Assembly (NCBI GenBank): GCA_963838835.1
Contig: CAWITA010000013.1
Coordinates: forward strand, 54,858-118,857
DNA length: 64,000 nucleotides
Reading direction: 5' to 3'
Origin: Bog-473 sp963838835
Lineage (GTDB): Bacteria > Actinomycetota > Acidimicrobiia > Acidimicrobiales > RAAP-2
Numbering within the stretch: the first letter of the stretch is position 1; the number at the start of each line of letters is the position of its first letter. The notes beneath the pieces are model-generated. The model did no database searches. It was not told where the DNA came from and saw only the letters and a program-made list of their open reading frames with translations. Position numbers and translations under genes: made by a program. Below, piece after piece: positions 63,649 to 64,000 of the stretch.

Positions 63649-64000
63649 ATGCTCGGCTCACTCAGCGGCCCCCTCGTCCTCCGCGGCCTGCTCGCCGTGG
63701 CCGTCGGGGTCGTCGCCCTCGCCTGGCGGTTCACCGTCCTCGCCCTCGTCGTCGTTTCGCCGTGTACGCCTTCATCGGGGCCGGCCTCCAGGCGGTCCCG
63801 GCGTTCAGCAGCCGCACCGGCCGGGCCTGCTCGGCGGGCCACCTGCTCCTCGGGCTCCGTCGACGTCGCCGCCGGTATTGCTCGCTCTGCCCTGGCCCGG
63901 GCCGACCACCCTGGTTCTCGTGTTGGTGGTCGTGCTGGGCCATCGTTACGGGCGCCCTCGGAGAGCTCGGTGCCGCCTTCAGAACCCAGCGAGGAGGCCG
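63649..64000 (+). pseudogene. HdeD/DUF308-family membrane protein, partial and frameshifted
   Basis: The ATG at 63649 reads MLGSLSGPLVLRGLLAVAVGVVALAWRFTVLALVVV, the first HdeD helix pair (RG.LAV..GV.AL.W). Continuations in other frames read VYAFIGAGLQAVPAFSSRTG, GLVDVAAGIVAL-like and PGPTTLVLVLVVVLGHRYG. The gene runs off the right edge. HdeD-like proteins have six membrane helices and are linked to acid or stress resistance in enterics; the role in actinomycetes is unknown. Confidence 0.6.

Overview
The window is GC-rich DNA that reads as an actinomycete chromosome. GTG starts and GTGA or ATGA gene overlaps are common, and the left end carries the order rarA-(S53 peptidase)-alaS-ruvX-mltG-aroE. 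The tandem 42-residue repeat of the GYWLVASDGG type, a mycothiol-type DinB protein, a DUF1918 protein and a PPOX protein of the kind that often uses F420 also fit. From memory the GYWLVASDGG repeats are typical of Acidimicrobiia, so an uncultured acidimicrobial genome is my best guess; that placement is inference.

Layout. 1-8.7 kb is a compact housekeeping segment: the 3' end of rarA, a secreted S53 peptidase, alaS, ruvX, mltG and aroE, joined by GTGA overlaps. From 8.7 to about 46 kb the gene order becomes a patchwork of mostly single, unrelated genes in both orientations. These include an orphan FtsX-type permease, a lipoprotein, GrpB, a TauE/SafE permease, a beta-helix exoprotein, a K+ channel, a beta-propeller protein and many small stress or detoxification enzymes: YdeI, GFA, amidohydrolase, ABM and cupin proteins, methyltransferases, alpha/beta hydrolases, flavodoxin, dienelactone hydrolase, thioesterase, MBL, sulfotransferase and HAD. 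A pseudohydrolase-adenylate cyclase fusion and an HTH/Clp-N pair with twin operators are also here. Gene remnants (isochorismatase, SHOCT, IS110-like, toprim, dinB) and short hairpin repeats sit between the genes.

46-54 kb holds an IS3-family element, a NarL-type two-component system facing a decayed ABC/S33-hydrolase fusion, a dinB remnant and an intact-looking IS630 element with TA flanks. 54.7-62.3 kb looks like an aromatic ring-cleavage pathway: a TetR regulator diverges from FAH hydrolase, VOC dioxygenase, FAD monooxygenase, SDR, second FAD monooxygenase and amidohydrolase-decarboxylase genes. The first four are joined by short overlaps. A diacylglycerol-kinase-like gene and an HdeD-like gene close the window.

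A feature of the whole window is single-base frameshifts in otherwise well conserved genes. They are rare at the left end and become dense after 49 kb. They may be sequencing or assembly errors, decay, or both. I annotate them as frameshifted genes and say where the reading frame changes.

The most unusual items are the dispersed hairpin family whose clearest copies share ACGGCGTAC next to a GGGGGCAGT arm, the HTH/Clp-N module with its two palindromes, and the cyclase whose fused hydrolase domain has lost its serine and histidine.
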